64,000 nt of DNA from Rahnella woolbedingensis (GCF_003602095.1 NZ_RAHH01000027.1:1-64000); one strand, 5' to 3'. Shown: positions 32,907 to 42,695, numbered from the stretch's first letter. Notes: generated from the sequence alone by a model not told the origin. Translations and numbers: made by a program.

Positions 32907-33814
32907 CAATATTCCTCAATCTTCAACTTCAGCTGTGCAGCCACTGTTTTCGGCAGTGCAAACCGGCAGGTTTTTAACGGGTCAACCACCTGACAGATTT
33001 GTAAATCACCGGTGATGCTCAGCAAGTTGATGGCATCAGGCAGACTGACATCTGTGTTATCGGTAATAAAATGCGCCATATTGCGCGTGGCGATATTCGC
33101 GGCGTCGTCCAGCGTTTTTGCCGAAGCGAGTGTGAAAAGGGTGTCGCTGTTTTCCAGCATCGGAGTCGGTAATTTCCGGTTTTTAATCACCCGGAGATTG
33201 ACGACAACTTCGCCGGGAATTTCCAGTCCGCAGACAGAGACTTCACCATCCCCCATTGCGGCATGTAAATCGCCCAGCGCAAACAATGCACCCGGGACAT
33301 TAACCGGTAAATAGAGCGTGCTGCCGGCGGTGATCATTTTGCAATCCATATTGCCGCCATGGCTGTCCGGCGTACCGCAGGAAATAGCCTCTCCGGCCGG
33401 GGCAACGCCGATGACACCGATCATGGGGTTGATTGGGAAACGCACCCCGCCCGGCAGATGCGCCATGCCTTTTTCAACAGGAACAGTCAGGATGCGCGGT
33501 TCGGTCAGTTCATCCCCGATGACGCCCAAATCCGGTGCGGTGACCATGACCGCCTGATTTCCACGCATGGCAATATGCTTGATTTCAACGCGCAACACGT
33601 CGCCAGGTTCAGCACCTTCGACAAAAACCGGGCCGGTTGCCGGGTTGATTCGCTGCCAGTCCAGTTCATTAAATTCGGCCTGCTCAGACTGGATCTGATC
33701 AGAAAAGCAGTCGCAGGTTTCGAAGCTCACATCGCTGCCGCTGGTGAGGGTTGCAGCAGGAGGATTCTCGCGGGACATCGCATAAACCAGATGGGTGTTA
33801 TCAATTCTTAACAT
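32906..33814 (-). CDS. Acetamidase/formamidase family protein (FmdA)
   Basis: A 302-residue protein of the FmdA_AmdA family, zinc amidohydrolases that release ammonia from short amides such as formamide. It shows VFVEGAEPGDVLRVEI, the PINPMIGVIGVAPAGEA segment, DSHGGNMDCKMITAGSTLYLPVNVPGALFALGDLHAAMGDGE (metal-ligand Asp/His and catalytic region) and ATRNMAHFI. It is shorter than classic formamidases (about 400), like the compact bacterial branch. It is the promoter-proximal gene of a two-gene operon with an APC permease and faces the Dpp-type importer operon across a 574-bp gap. Confidence 0.88.
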   Translation of the reverse strand: MLRIDNTHLVYAMSRENPPAATLTSGSDVSFETCDCFSDQIQSEQAEFNELDWQRINPATGPVFVEGAEPGDVLRVEIKHIAMRGNQAVMVTAPDLGVIGDELTEPRILTVPVEKGMAHLPGGVRFPINPMIGVIGVAPAGEAISCGTPDSHGGNMDCKMITAGSTLYLPVNVPGALFALGDLHAAMGDGEVSVCGLEIPGEVVVNLRVIKNRKLPTPMLENSDTLFTLASAKTLDDAANIATRNMAHFITDNTDVSLPDAINLLSITGDLQICQVVDPLKTCRFALPKTVAAQLKLKIEEY

Positions 33815-34388
33815 AGTCGCCCTGTAACGTTTAAAGTGTTTTCCATTCTGTTATTCGGCTTACAGTTATTTCGACTGCTAATCACCTTTCTCAGAGTCCA
33901 TATATGTTGCTATTTTCACAGAGTGCAGTGTTATTACTTATTATTTCAGGCGTAATTCCAGCATCCTCTGCGGGGTGTATTTATCGCATAAAATGATGCT
34001 CTGCATATTCGGGGATAATAAATATAGAAAACCTTTCAGAGCTGCAAGCGTTATTTAAATATGTACATTTAACGCGCGCGTCATTTTATTTATTGAAAAT
34101 ACAAATTCGTATTAATGGGTCTGGTCATACATCTATTCAGGATGCAGCGTCGGGTTTTACGATGACAGATACCTGCTATTTCGGAAATACATAATAGGTT
34201 GGTCATAAATAACAGGTTTTTCTTCTCCCCCCTCCCTGCTCGTCAATATTCAAAAACGTGACCCAGGTTTTGAAAAAGACATCCCGCGTCAAAAAGTGTT
34301 GACCCTCTGGCTGATAAATGTACATTCACAACTTAGTTACATAAAAGAAACATATATTCCATAATAATGAAACAAACAGGTGATAAAT
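33815..34388. other. Long divergent regulatory region between two catabolic operons
   Basis: This 574-bp AT-rich gap has no credible gene. It contains two copies of ATGTACATT (34062-34070 and 34318-34326), each centred on the palindrome TGTACA, and a reasonable promoter for the rightward operon. It must also carry the leftward promoter for the acetamidase operon. Confidence 0.5.
34299..34326 (+). promoter_or_regulatory. Promoter candidate of the Dpp-type importer operon
   Basis: TTGACC (34299-34304) and TACATT (34321-34326) are separated by 16 bp. The -10 element overlaps the second ATGTACATT copy, so a protein binding there would block transcription. Confidence 0.45.
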
Positions 34389-35924
34389 ATGTCCAGAACT
34401 CTGCACTATTTCTTTGCCATCCTGATGACGCTCACCAGTGTCAGTGCATACGCCCAGGCTGAACCGACCAAGGGCGGTATCATTAATATCGCCATGATAG
34501 GCGAGCCCCCAACGCTCGATCCGATGATGTCCACCGCCGATCTGGTTGGCACCATCACTCAACATATTTTTGAAACGCTCTATACCTTTGATGAGAAATG
34601 GCAGGTCATTCCGCTGCTCGCCAGCCAGATGCCCGCCATTTCTGATGACGGGAAAACGTATGTGATCCCATTACGTCAGGGGGTGACGTTCCAAAATGGT
34701 CAGCCGATGACGTCAAAAGATGTCCTGGCTTCGCTGCAACGCTGGGAGAAAGTCGCCAGCCGCGGGCGTCAGACGGCAGAAACTATCACCGATATTTCTG
34801 CCCCGGATGACCACAGCATCAAAATAGTCCTGAAACGACCTTATGCGCCTTTGCTGGCCCTGCTGTCGCTGAACAATTCCGCGGCGGTGATCATGCCTGA
34901 AGCGCAAACCCGGCAAACGCCGCTGACCGAATTTATCGGCACAGGCCCTTATCAGCTGAAATCTCATCAGGCCGATCGTTTTATCCAGCTGACCCGATAT
35001 GAGGGGTATCACAACCAGGCAGGAGAACCCGATGGCTACGGCGGTGCCCGCAAGCAATATCTGGATGAAATCCGTTTTGTTCCGGTAGCTGATCCGAATA
35101 CCCGCATTGAAAGCGCTGTTTCCGGGCAGTTTGCTTACGTTGATTCTTTGCCGGTGGAATCGTTCGACAAGATTAAAAACGGCAAAGATAAACCCGTGTT
35201 GCTCAAACCGTATGGCTGGCCGGTATTTGTGATGAATTCCAGGCAAGGGCTGACTTCAGACATCCTGATCCGCAAGGCCATTCAGGCCGCACTGGCGCCG
35301 CAGGACATGATGACAGCAGCCTTTGGTTCGCCGGAGTTCTTCAGCACTGACGGTGCCATGTACCCGAAAGACAGTATCTGGCATACCGAAGCAGGCACTG
35401 CGCCCTATAAACCGATGGGTGATACCGCTAAAGCGCAGCAGCTGTTGAAAGAGGCGAAGTATCATGGACAAACGCTGCGTATTCTGACCAGCCGCCAGTA
35501 CGAATTTCACTATAAGCTGGCGCAGGTGGCACAGGCTTATCTGCAAGCGGCGGGTTTTAAAGTTCAACTCGACGTAGAAGAGTGGGCTTCCCTGACGCAG
35601 AACCGCGCCAATCCTGAACGCTGGGATATGTACATTACTCACAGCCCTTTCCTGCCGGAACCGTCCCTGACCGGCATCATGTCTGACACCTCACCAGGCT
35701 GGTGGGTCAGCGACAAAAAACATGCGGCCTTACAGGCATTTAACAGCGAAACCGATCCTCAGAAACGCATCGCACTGTGGGCGAACGTGCAGAAAGCCAT
35801 TTACGAAGATGTGCCGATGTTTAAGGTCGGTAACTTCAATGCGCTGGCGGCTCAGTCTCCGGCATTGAAGGGCGTGAGACCTTCGCCGTGGCCTTATTTC
35901 TGGAACGCCTATCTCACCCAATAA
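34389..35924 (+). CDS. ABC importer substrate-binding protein (DppA/OppA cluster C)
   Basis: A 511-residue periplasmic protein: signal peptide to AYAQA (about residue 23) and the family-5 extracellular solute-binding fold. Evidence is GGIINIAMIGEPPTLDPMMSTADLVGTITQHIFETLYTFDEKW at the N-terminus, the GKTYVIPLRQGVTFQNGQPMTSKDV signature, and LTEFIGTGPYQL. Such proteins bind peptides but also opines, nickel complexes, glycosides and N-acyl compounds. The start at 34389 is used because AGGTGA lies 5 nt upstream; a GTG 9 nt earlier is possible. It heads a run of nine tightly spaced genes ending in amidohydrolase, RidA and PLP-lyase, which implies a modified amino-acid ligand rather than bulk peptides. 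Confidence 0.9.
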   Translation: MSRTLHYFFAILMTLTSVSAYAQAEPTKGGIINIAMIGEPPTLDPMMSTADLVGTITQHIFETLYTFDEKWQVIPLLASQMPAISDDGKTYVIPLRQGVTFQNGQPMTSKDVLASLQRWEKVASRGRQTAETITDISAPDDHSIKIVLKRPYAPLLALLSLNNSAAVIMPEAQTRQTPLTEFIGTGPYQLKSHQADRFIQLTRYEGYHNQAGEPDGYGGARKQYLDEIRFVPVADPNTRIESAVSGQFAYVDSLPVESFDKIKNGKDKPVLLKPYGWPVFVMNSRQGLTSDILIRKAIQAALAPQDMMTAAFGSPEFFSTDGAMYPKDSIWHTEAGTAPYKPMGDTAKAQQLLKEAKYHGQTLRILTSRQYEFHYKLAQVAQAYLQAAGFKVQLDVEEWASLTQNRANPERWDMYITHSPFLPEPSLTGIMSDTSPGWWVSDKKHAALQAFNSETDPQKRIALWANVQKAIYEDVPMFKVGNFNALAAQSPALKGVRPSPWPYFWNAYLTQ

Positions 35925-35939
35925 TCGCCGGGACTTAAC

Positions 35940-36881
35940 ATGTTACGTTCAATATTGAATCGTTTGTTTGGCATGCTGGTGGTCATGACGCTGGTGGTCT
36001 CGCTGGTGTTCCTGATCGTCCACATCACCCCCGGCGATCCGGCGGCGGTGATGCTGGGGCCGGATGCGACAGGGGCTGATATTGCGGCGTTGCGGGATCA
36101 GCTGGGGCTCAATGCCCCGCTTTTGCAACAGTTTGCCCACTATATCGGCGGCGTGTTGCAAGGAGATCTCGGGCGTTCGATATTTCTCAATATTCCGGTG
36201 ACGCAAGCCCTGTGGCAACGCGCCGAACCGACCTTTTTCCTGACCATTATGGCGCTGCTGATCGCCACACTTATCGCGTTGCCGGTAGGCATTTTGTCCG
36301 CTTATTACCGGGGCTCGCTGTTTGATCAGGTTGCCACGGGGGTCGCCATGCTGTCGGCCAGCGTGCCGTCATTCTGGCTGGGTTTGCTGTTCATTCAGTT
36401 TTTTGCCGTCAGGCTGGGGTGGTTTGATACCTCAGGTTACGGCGGGCCCGATGCCTCTTTCACCCAGCGGATGCAGCATCTGGTGCTGCCTGCGCTGTCA
36501 CTTGGCGTGGTTTCCTCTGCACTGATCATGCGTTTTACCCGCGCCAGCATGCTCGACGTGCTCAATGATGATTACGTTCGCACTGCGCGTGCCAAAGGGC
36601 TGTCCGAATTTCGCGTTGTCGTAAAACATGCCTTCAAAAACGCATTGATCCCCGTCGTTACGGTGATTGGCCTGACGGCGGCGCTGCTGATTTCCGGCGC
36701 TATCGTCACCGAAACGGTATTCGGGCTTCCCGGCGTGGGCAGCCTGACCGTTTCCGCGGTATTGCGCAGGGATTATCCGGTTATCCAGGGCACGCTGCTG
36801 GTGGTTTCTGGCCTCTACGTGCTGATGAATTTCGCCGTAGATATGTTGTATTTGTGGGTTGACCCGAGGGTACGTCGCTAA
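35940..36881 (+). CDS. ABC importer permease, DppB-like
   Basis: A 313-residue membrane protein with six helices, the DppB-type subunit: N-terminal LRSILNRLFGMLVVMTLVVSLVFLIVHITPGDPAAVMLG, the long periplasmic loop, RFTRASMLDVLNDDYVRTARAKGLSEFRVVVKHAFKNALIPVV (EAA coupling loop) and GLPGVGSLTVSAVLRRDYPVIQG. It pairs with the next gene to form the pore of the importer. It starts 16 bp after the binding protein and its stop overlaps the next ATG by one base. Confidence 0.92.
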   Translation: MLRSILNRLFGMLVVMTLVVSLVFLIVHITPGDPAAVMLGPDATGADIAALRDQLGLNAPLLQQFAHYIGGVLQGDLGRSIFLNIPVTQALWQRAEPTFFLTIMALLIATLIALPVGILSAYYRGSLFDQVATGVAMLSASVPSFWLGLLFIQFFAVRLGWFDTSGYGGPDASFTQRMQHLVLPALSLGVVSSALIMRFTRASMLDVLNDDYVRTARAKGLSEFRVVVKHAFKNALIPVVTVIGLTAALLISGAIVTETVFGLPGVGSLTVSAVLRRDYPVIQGTLLVVSGLYVLMNFAVDMLYLWVDPRVRR

Positions 36882-37753
36882 TGTCTATGTCATCAATTGC
36901 AGTGGCCCGCCATTCCCGCCATGACTCATTAATGTGGCAATTAATGTCGCGCCCGACCACGGCAATCGCACTGATTTTACTGGCGGTTATCGTGGTCAGT
37001 GCGGTGCTGGCGCCCTGGGTTGCCCCTTTCTCACCCAGCCAGCTGGCCATTATGCAGCGCCTGAAAAGCCCGGAAGCCACGCATCTCTTCGGCACCGATG
37101 AACTGGGGCGCGATATCTTTTCCAGAATGCTGTTCGCCGGGCAGACGTCTCTGAGCGTGGGGATCTCCGTCGTGGTATTTACCTCGGTCACCGGCGTTTT
37201 ACTGGGTCTGCTGGCAGGATATTTCCGTGCGCTGGACGCGCCAATATCGCGCCTGATTGACGCGATGATGGCGTTTCCGGACATTCTGCTGGCGATTGCA
37301 CTGGTCGCCGCGCTGGGGCCGTCGGCCACCAATGTGGTGATTGCCCTCGGCATCGTCTACACGCCGCGTATGGCCAGGGTTATCCGCGCTTCGACACTGG
37401 TTATTCGTGAACTGCCGTATGTCGAAGCGGCAAAAGCACTGGCGGTACCGACGCCGGTCATTTTGTATCGCCATATTTTGCGCAACCTGACTTCACCACT
37501 GCTGGTGCAATGTACCTTCATTTTTGCCAACGCCATTCTTGCAGAGGCCGGTTTGTCATTCCTCGGCGTGGGTATTTCTCCCGACATCCCGACATGGGGA
37601 ACCATGATCAGCCAGGGCCGTCAGTATATCGATCAGGCGGGTTGGATCATGCTGTTCCCGGGCGTTGCCATCGTGATTACCGTGCTCTCGCTGCAATTAC
37701 TGGGTGACGGATTGCGCGATTTACTCGATCCCCGACTTTCAAAAGGTGCCTGA
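36881..37753 (+). CDS. ABC importer permease, DppC-like
   Basis: A 290-residue membrane protein, the DppC-type partner. It has a cytosolic N-terminal arm, LFGTDELGRDIFSRMLFAGQTSLSVGI, the GLLAGYFRALDAPISRLIDAMMAFPDILLAIALVAALGPS helices, the coupling loop YVEAAKALAVPTPVILYRHILRN, and the C-terminal SFLGVGISPDIPTWGTMIS. Overlaps of one base at both ends couple it to its neighbours in the operon. Confidence 0.92.
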   Translation: MSMSSIAVARHSRHDSLMWQLMSRPTTAIALILLAVIVVSAVLAPWVAPFSPSQLAIMQRLKSPEATHLFGTDELGRDIFSRMLFAGQTSLSVGISVVVFTSVTGVLLGLLAGYFRALDAPISRLIDAMMAFPDILLAIALVAALGPSATNVVIALGIVYTPRMARVIRASTLVIRELPYVEAAKALAVPTPVILYRHILRNLTSPLLVQCTFIFANAILAEAGLSFLGVGISPDIPTWGTMISQGRQYIDQAGWIMLFPGVAIVITVLSLQLLGDGLRDLLDPRLSKGA

Positions 37754-38967
37754 TGAACACTCACAACACACAATCTGAAGAAGCTTTACTGATCAAAGCG
37801 GTCAGGCCGATAGGTTTCGGCCCGGTTTCCAATGCGCTTAATGGCTGCATTGATGTGCTGATCGGCAGGAACGGGCAAGTGATACGAACCGCCGCTGAAA
37901 TCCGCCCGGAAAAAGACGTGGAAGTGATCAACGGCAACCGCTGCTGGCTGTCCCCTGGCTGGACCGATTTGCATACGCATATCTGGTACGGCGGCACAGA
38001 CATTTCCATCCGGCCTGAAATTTGTGGTTTGTCCCGGGGAGTCACCACGCTGGTCGATGCCGGTTCTGCCGGGGAAGCCAATTTTCACGGTTTGCGTGAA
38101 CTGATTATTGAGCATGCCAGCGAAGACATTTTTGCCTTTCTGAATCTGGGTTCCATCGGTCTGGTGGCCTGTAACCGTGTCAGTGAACTGACCGGGCTGG
38201 CGTCGGTGGATATCGACCGCATTGCCGCCACCGTCGAAGCTAACCGGGATCTGATTGTCGGCTTAAAAGTGCGCGCCAGTGGCACCATTACCGCAGGCTG
38301 GGATATCGCGCCGGTTAAACTGGCGAAGAAGCTGGGACGGATCCTGAAATTGCCGGTTATGGTGCACGTTGGCGAACCGCTGCCGCTGTACGACGACGTG
38401 CTTAAAACGCTGGGCGAAGGTGACATTATTACCCATTGTTTTAACGGCAAAATCGGCGGTTCGATTCTGGAAGATGAAGAGCTGTACCGGCTGGTGGAAG
38501 AATCACAGCAGCGGGGCGTGGTGATGGATGTCGGTCACGGTGGCGCGTCGTTTTCGTTTGAAGTCGCCAGAGCCGCGCTGAGCAATAAACTGCTGCCGGA
38601 CACCATTTCCACCGACATCCACAAGCGTTCTATGCCGGGCTCGGTATGGGATATGTCCACCACCATGTCGAAATTGTTGTCATTAGGCATGCCGCTGGAA
38701 GACGTGATCCGCGCGTCCAGCACCCGGCCACGTGAGGTGATACGCCGTCCGTATCCTGCGATGCTCGAGCAGGGCGCGCGCGCCAATTTCACCCTGTTTG
38801 AACTCAATGATTCTGACCTGATTGTACGAGACTCAAAAGGGGTTCCCAGCGCACTTAAACAGGTATTTGACCCGCGCTTCACCGTGCTGGGCGCACAGCA
38901 CTGGACGGCGTCACGTTATCAGCCCGCAGAACATGCGCCGCGCTGCACTTGCGGGGGGCATGTATGA
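37753..38967 (+). CDS. Amidohydrolase/deacetylase-family metallohydrolase
   Basis: A 404-residue amidohydrolase-superfamily enzyme. Motifs: WTDLHTHIWYGG (metal HxH), a lysine suited for carbamylation in GLKVRASGT, VHVGEPLPLYDDV (His), ITHCFNG (His) and STDIHKRSMPGSVWDM (Asp). This matches the subgroup named amidohydrolase/deacetylase family, related to E. faecalis EF0837 and Agrobacterium Atu3266; the latter deacetylates acetylated alpha-hydroxy acids in vitro. EF0837-type genes often neighbour SelA-like lyases, as here. Placed between permease and ATPase genes, it probably removes an acyl group from the imported substrate. The exact substrate is unknown. Confidence 0.82.
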   Translation: MNTHNTQSEEALLIKAVRPIGFGPVSNALNGCIDVLIGRNGQVIRTAAEIRPEKDVEVINGNRCWLSPGWTDLHTHIWYGGTDISIRPEICGLSRGVTTLVDAGSAGEANFHGLRELIIEHASEDIFAFLNLGSIGLVACNRVSELTGLASVDIDRIAATVEANRDLIVGLKVRASGTITAGWDIAPVKLAKKLGRILKLPVMVHVGEPLPLYDDVLKTLGEGDIITHCFNGKIGGSILEDEELYRLVEESQQRGVVMDVGHGGASFSFEVARAALSNKLLPDTISTDIHKRSMPGSVWDMSTTMSKLLSLGMPLEDVIRASSTRPREVIRRPYPAMLEQGARANFTLFELNDSDLIVRDSKGVPSALKQVFDPRFTVLGAQHWTASRYQPAEHAPRCTCGGHV

Positions 38968-39980
38968 GTCCGGCAAAAGAGGATGACGTCATTTTATCGG
39001 TCAGGGATTTGCAAACTTGTTTCACCACGAAACGCCAGAATGTCACCCCCGTTGACGGAGTGACGTTTGACCTCAAGCGGGGGCAGACGCTGGCGATTGT
39101 CGGGGAATCCGGTTCCGGGAAATCAGTCACCAGCCTGTCAGTCATGGGATTACTGGGGAAAAACGGCCATGTCTCCGGCGGCGAAATTCTCTACCGCAAC
39201 CGGCAACAGGAACAATTACGTCTGGACAGGTTCACTGCCGGGCAATATCGGAAGGTGCGCGGTAAAGAAATTGCGATGATTTTTCAGGAGCCGATGACCA
39301 GCCTGAATCCGCTCTTTACTGTGGGAGATCAGATAATGGAAATGATCACCCTGCATCAGCCCATGTCAAAAAAGGAAGCGCGGCGCAGTGCTATCGAAAT
39401 GCTGGAGAAAGTCGAAATTCCGGCGGCGGCCACCCGGATTGACGATTATCCGCACAGCATGTCCGGCGGGATGCGCCAGCGCGTCATGATTGCACTGGCA
39501 CTCTCCTGCAACCCTGCCCTGCTGATTGCCGATGAGCCAACCACCGCGCTGGATGTAACCATTCAGGCGCAGATCCTCGACCTGCTCAAACGCCTGCAAG
39601 CTGATCTGGGAATGAGCATTATCTTTATCACTCATAATCTCGGCGTCGTGGCAGAAATTGCCCAGGATGTGGTGGTGATGTACGCCGGAAGAGTCGTGGA
39701 ACACGCACCGGTTGAAACGCTGTTTTCACATCCGGGACACCCTTACACCCGTGGTTTGCTGGCCTGCACGCCGAATAATCATAACGCTCCGGATGATGGC
39801 TCGCGCGGCGAACTTTACGCCATCCCCGGAGCCGTGCCTTCTTTAAGCGAGTTACCGGCTGGATGCGCGTTTTCTCCACGCTGTGAGTATGTGAGCAATG
39901 ACTGTCTGGTTGCCCGGCCAGCGCTGCGCTGCGTGGGTAAAAATACCTGGTCACGCTGCATAAGGAGTGAAACGTTATGA
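38964..39980 (+). CDS. ABC importer ATPase, DppD-like
   Basis: A 338-residue ATPase: Walker A GESGSGKS near residues 42-49, signature MSGGMRQRV, Walker [15 protein letters not shown], and H-loop FITHNLG. The C-terminal oligopeptide-importer extension is present with the Cys pattern [15 protein letters not shown], which in DppD carries an iron-sulfur cluster. The start at 38964 overlaps the preceding stop as ATGA and follows a GGGGGG stretch; an ATG 15 nt upstream lies inside the amidohydrolase gene and is less likely. Confidence 0.93.
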   Translation: MSPAKEDDVILSVRDLQTCFTTKRQNVTPVDGVTFDLKRGQTLAIVGESGSGKSVTSLSVMGLLGKNGHVSGGEILYRNRQQEQLRLDRFTAGQYRKVRGKEIAMIFQEPMTSLNPLFTVGDQIMEMITLHQPMSKKEARRSAIEMLEKVEIPAAATRIDDYPHSMSGGMRQRVMIALALSCNPALLIADEPTTALDVTIQAQILDLLKRLQADLGMSIIFITHNLGVVAEIAQDVVVMYAGRVVEHAPVETLFSHPGHPYTRGLLACTPNNHNAPDDGSRGELYAIPGAVPSLSELPAGCAFSPRCEYVSNDCLVARPALRCVGKNTWSRCIRSETL

Positions 39981-40993
39981 GTGGTTCTTTAACTTCTCAG
40001 CCCGCGCCACTGCTGCGCGTCGAAGGTTTATGCCAGTATTTTAAAACGCAAGATGGCCGCACGGTTCACGCCGTTGAAGCGCTGACGTTTGACATCAAAC
40101 GCGGCCATACCGTCGGGCTGGTCGGGGAATCTGGTTCAGGAAAAACCACCGCAGGGCGGGCTATTTTACGCCTGCTGGAACCGACCGCCGGACAGGTGTT
40201 TTTCAACGGGACCGATGTGCTGTCCCTGCCGTCGAAAGAGATGAAACGCTACCGGCAGAAAATGCAGATCATCTTTCAGGATCCTTTTTCCAGCCTGAAT
40301 CCCCGGATGCGTGTTTCTCAGATCATCGGTGAAGCGCTGAATACTGCCGGTTACCCCAAAGGAGAGGCACGAAAAGCGCGCGTAGAAGAGCTGTTGCAAC
40401 GCGTGGGGTTACAGGCAGAGCACGCGGATCGTTATCCGCATGAGTTTTCCGGCGGTCAGCGCCAGCGTATTGGTATCGCCCGCGCCATCGCCGTCGAACC
40501 TGATTTTATCGTGGCGGATGAATCGGTTTCAGCGCTGGATGTGTCGGTGCAGGCTCAGGTGCTGAACCTGCTGGGAGAACTGCAACGCTCTCTGGGATTA
40601 ACCCTGTTATTCATCGCACACGATCTGACCGTCGTGGAATACCTGTGTGATGAAGTGGTTGTGATGTATCTCGGTCGCGTTATGGAACGCGGGCCTTGCC
40701 GGGAAGTCTATGCCCGTCCGCGCCATCCCTATACTCAGGCCTTACTTTCTGCCGCACCGGTGCCGGATCCGACCCGGAAAAAACAGCGCATCGTGCTCAG
40801 GGGCGATATTCCCAGCCCTATTTCTCCGCCTTCCGGCTGCGTATTCCGCACCCGTTGCCCTTATGCGACAGCGCTTTGTGCAGCGGATGTGCCCGCCGAA
40901 CAGCACGTCAGCGATGAACATTGGGTGAGCTGCGTGCGCCTGCATGAACTAAACCTTCAGGAACAAGGAAGACACGATAATGCATACCAATAA
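39977..40993 (+). CDS. ABC importer ATPase, DppF-like
   Basis: A 338-residue ATPase: Walker A GESGSGKTT near 52-60, signature FSGGQRQRIGIARAI, Walker B FIVADESVSALDVS (Glu-Ser instead of the usual Glu-Pro) and LFIAHDLTVV. The C-terminal GCVFRTRCPYATALC...C repeats the Cys motif of the family. It overlaps the DppD-like gene by 4 bp and its end overlaps the RidA gene by 14 bp. Confidence 0.93.
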   Translation: MSGSLTSQPAPLLRVEGLCQYFKTQDGRTVHAVEALTFDIKRGHTVGLVGESGSGKTTAGRAILRLLEPTAGQVFFNGTDVLSLPSKEMKRYRQKMQIIFQDPFSSLNPRMRVSQIIGEALNTAGYPKGEARKARVEELLQRVGLQAEHADRYPHEFSGGQRQRIGIARAIAVEPDFIVADESVSALDVSVQAQVLNLLGELQRSLGLTLLFIAHDLTVVEYLCDEVVVMYLGRVMERGPCREVYARPRHPYTQALLSAAPVPDPTRKKQRIVLRGDIPSPISPPSGCVFRTRCPYATALCAADVPAEQHVSDEHWVSCVRLHELNLQEQGRHDNAYQ

Positions 40994-41459
40994 CCGGCAG
41001 AGTATGCCTTACCAGCGGCTGGCGGAGATGGGTATTGTTTTGCCGGTTTCTCCTGCACCCGTTGCCAATTTTAGTTCTCACGTCATCTCAGGTAATTTGC
41101 TGTTTCTTTCCGGTCAGGGCCCGGTGGGCGCGGATAACAGCAAACAGCGTGGCAAAGTCGGGCGCGATATTTCTGCTGAGGACGCTTATCAGCACGCCAG
41201 ACTGACCGGCATCAATCTGCTGGCGGTGATGCATGAAGCACTGGGGGATTTAGGGCGTGTGAGACAAGTGGTAAAACTGCTGGGAATGGTGAATGCCGAC
41301 AATGAATTTAGCGATCACCCCAAAGTAATTAACGGCTGCTCGGATTTACTGGTCGGCGTTTTCGGTAAACAGGGGATCCACGCCCGCTCCGCCGTCGGTT
41401 TCTCTTCATTGCCAGATCAAATTACAGTCGAAATTGAAGCGATCGTCGAATTCGAATAA
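40980..41459 (+). CDS. RidA-family protein (enamine/imine deaminase type)
   Basis: A 159-residue protein of the RidA/YjgF superfamily. It has LFLSGQGPVG, the central helix NLLAVMHEALGDLGRVRQVVKLLGMVN, and the active-site HARSAVGFSSLP containing the conserved Arg, followed by VEIEAIVEFE. RidA proteins hydrolyse reactive 2-aminoacrylate-type enamines released by PLP dehydratases. This longer form has an N-terminal extension of about 20 residues and belongs to the YjgF-like subgroups. Lying between a transporter and a SelA-like PLP enzyme, it very likely processes that enzyme's imine product. AAGGAAG precedes the ATG. Confidence 0.9.
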   Translation: MHTNNRQSMPYQRLAEMGIVLPVSPAPVANFSSHVISGNLLFLSGQGPVGADNSKQRGKVGRDISAEDAYQHARLTGINLLAVMHEALGDLGRVRQVVKLLGMVNADNEFSDHPKVINGCSDLLVGVFGKQGIHARSAVGFSSLPDQITVEIEAIVEFE

Positions 41460-41479
41460 ACCTGCGGAGAACGGTAAAG

Positions 41480-42679
41480 ATGAAAAATACTGAACTGGCA
41501 CAGGCCTTACAGCTGACACCGGTCATCAACGTGGCCGGAACCATGACCTATCTGGGTTCCTCCATTGTCGTGCCTGAGGCGATTGAAGCCATACAGAAAA
41601 TTCTGCCGGAATTCGTCAGGATGGAAGAATTACAGCGTTTTGCCAGCGGCGTGATTGCGCAGCTGACCGGCGCAGAGGCGGGTTTTATTACGGCTTCCTG
41701 CGCGTCCGGGATTTCGATGGCGGTCGCAGGCTGCCTGACTCAGGACAACCTGCTGGCTATCGAACAGCTGCCGGAACTCAGCACGCCAAAAAACGAAGTG
41801 GTGGTACAGGCGGGTCATCTGGTCAGCTATGGCGCGCCGGTGGAACAGGGCATCCGTCTGACCGGGGCAAAATGTGTGCGTGTCGGTTACGCGACGCAAT
41901 GTTCTGCTTATCATCTCAGGCAAAGTATTAATGAACGGACGGCGGCGGCGGTGTATGTCGTGTCGCACCACGTTGTCGATCACGGGCAGTTGCCCTTAGC
42001 GCTTTTTTGCCAGATTGCCCACGAACAAGGGGTTCCGGTCATTGTGGATGCCGCTTCTGAGTACGATTTACAGCGTTTCCTGGCCGATGGCGCAGATATC
42101 GTGATTTACTCCGGGCATAAGTTTCTGGGGGGGCCGACATCCGGCATTGTGGCCGGTAAAAAATCCTGGGTGCGCTATGCCTGGTTACAAAATCGCGGCA
42201 TCGCCCGCGGTATGAAAGCGGGCAAAGAGAGTGTTTATGGCACGATTGCCGCGTTACAGGCGTGGGAAAAGCGCGATCATCACGCCATCCGCGAGCGGGA
42301 AAACCGGGCGCTAACACTGTGGATGAGCGGCCTGCAAAACCTGAAAGGTATCCGGGTTTCGCTGGAAGCCGATCCGACCGGAAATCCGCTGACACGCTGT
42401 AAAATTGAGACTGACCCGGTGCAGGCGAAGATCACCGCCTGGGATCTGAGCAGCGCCCTGGCGGCAGGAAAACCGGCGGTTATCGTTCGTGATCATCAGG
42501 CGGAACTGGGCTATTTTTATCTCGACCCCTGCAATCTCCATCCTGAGCAGGAGCACATTGTGCTGACACGGATTGTCGATGAACTTGATAACGCGCAGCG
42601 CGCGCCTGAACCGATAATTACCGATTTCGGGCAATACCTGTTACAACGTGAGCAGTCCATATTACGCTGGCCTGATTAA
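41480..42679 (+). CDS. SelA-like PLP-dependent ammonia-lyase (DgaE family)
   Basis: A 399-residue fold-type I PLP enzyme of the SelA-like group. It has NVAGTMTYLGSSIVVPEAI at the N-terminus, AEAGFITASCASGISMAVAGCL for phosphate binding, VVSHHVVDHGQ, VDAASEYDL (Asp to pyridine nitrogen), and the Schiff-base Lys in YSGHKFLGGPTSGIVAG near residue 213. Members include D-glucosaminate-6-phosphate ammonia-lyase DgaE, not selenocysteine synthases. The enzyme would eliminate ammonia (or water) from an amino acid to give an enamine, which RidA hydrolyses to a keto acid. No dgaF-type aldolase follows, so the substrate is probably not glucosaminate-6-phosphate. Confidence 0.85.
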   Translation: MKNTELAQALQLTPVINVAGTMTYLGSSIVVPEAIEAIQKILPEFVRMEELQRFASGVIAQLTGAEAGFITASCASGISMAVAGCLTQDNLLAIEQLPELSTPKNEVVVQAGHLVSYGAPVEQGIRLTGAKCVRVGYATQCSAYHLRQSINERTAAAVYVVSHHVVDHGQLPLALFCQIAHEQGVPVIVDAASEYDLQRFLADGADIVIYSGHKFLGGPTSGIVAGKKSWVRYAWLQNRGIARGMKAGKESVYGTIAALQAWEKRDHHAIRERENRALTLWMSGLQNLKGIRVSLEADPTGNPLTRCKIETDPVQAKITAWDLSSALAAGKPAVIVRDHQAELGYFYLDPCNLHPEQEHIVLTRIVDELDNAQRAPEPIITDFGQYLLQREQSILRWPD

Positions 42680-42695
42680 CCGCAACGAGATAAAC

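Noticed and set aside
41480-42679. Selenocysteine synthase (SelA)
   Set aside because: The protein is about 60 residues shorter than SelA and sits with RidA and an amidohydrolase; there is no selB or tRNA-Sec nearby.
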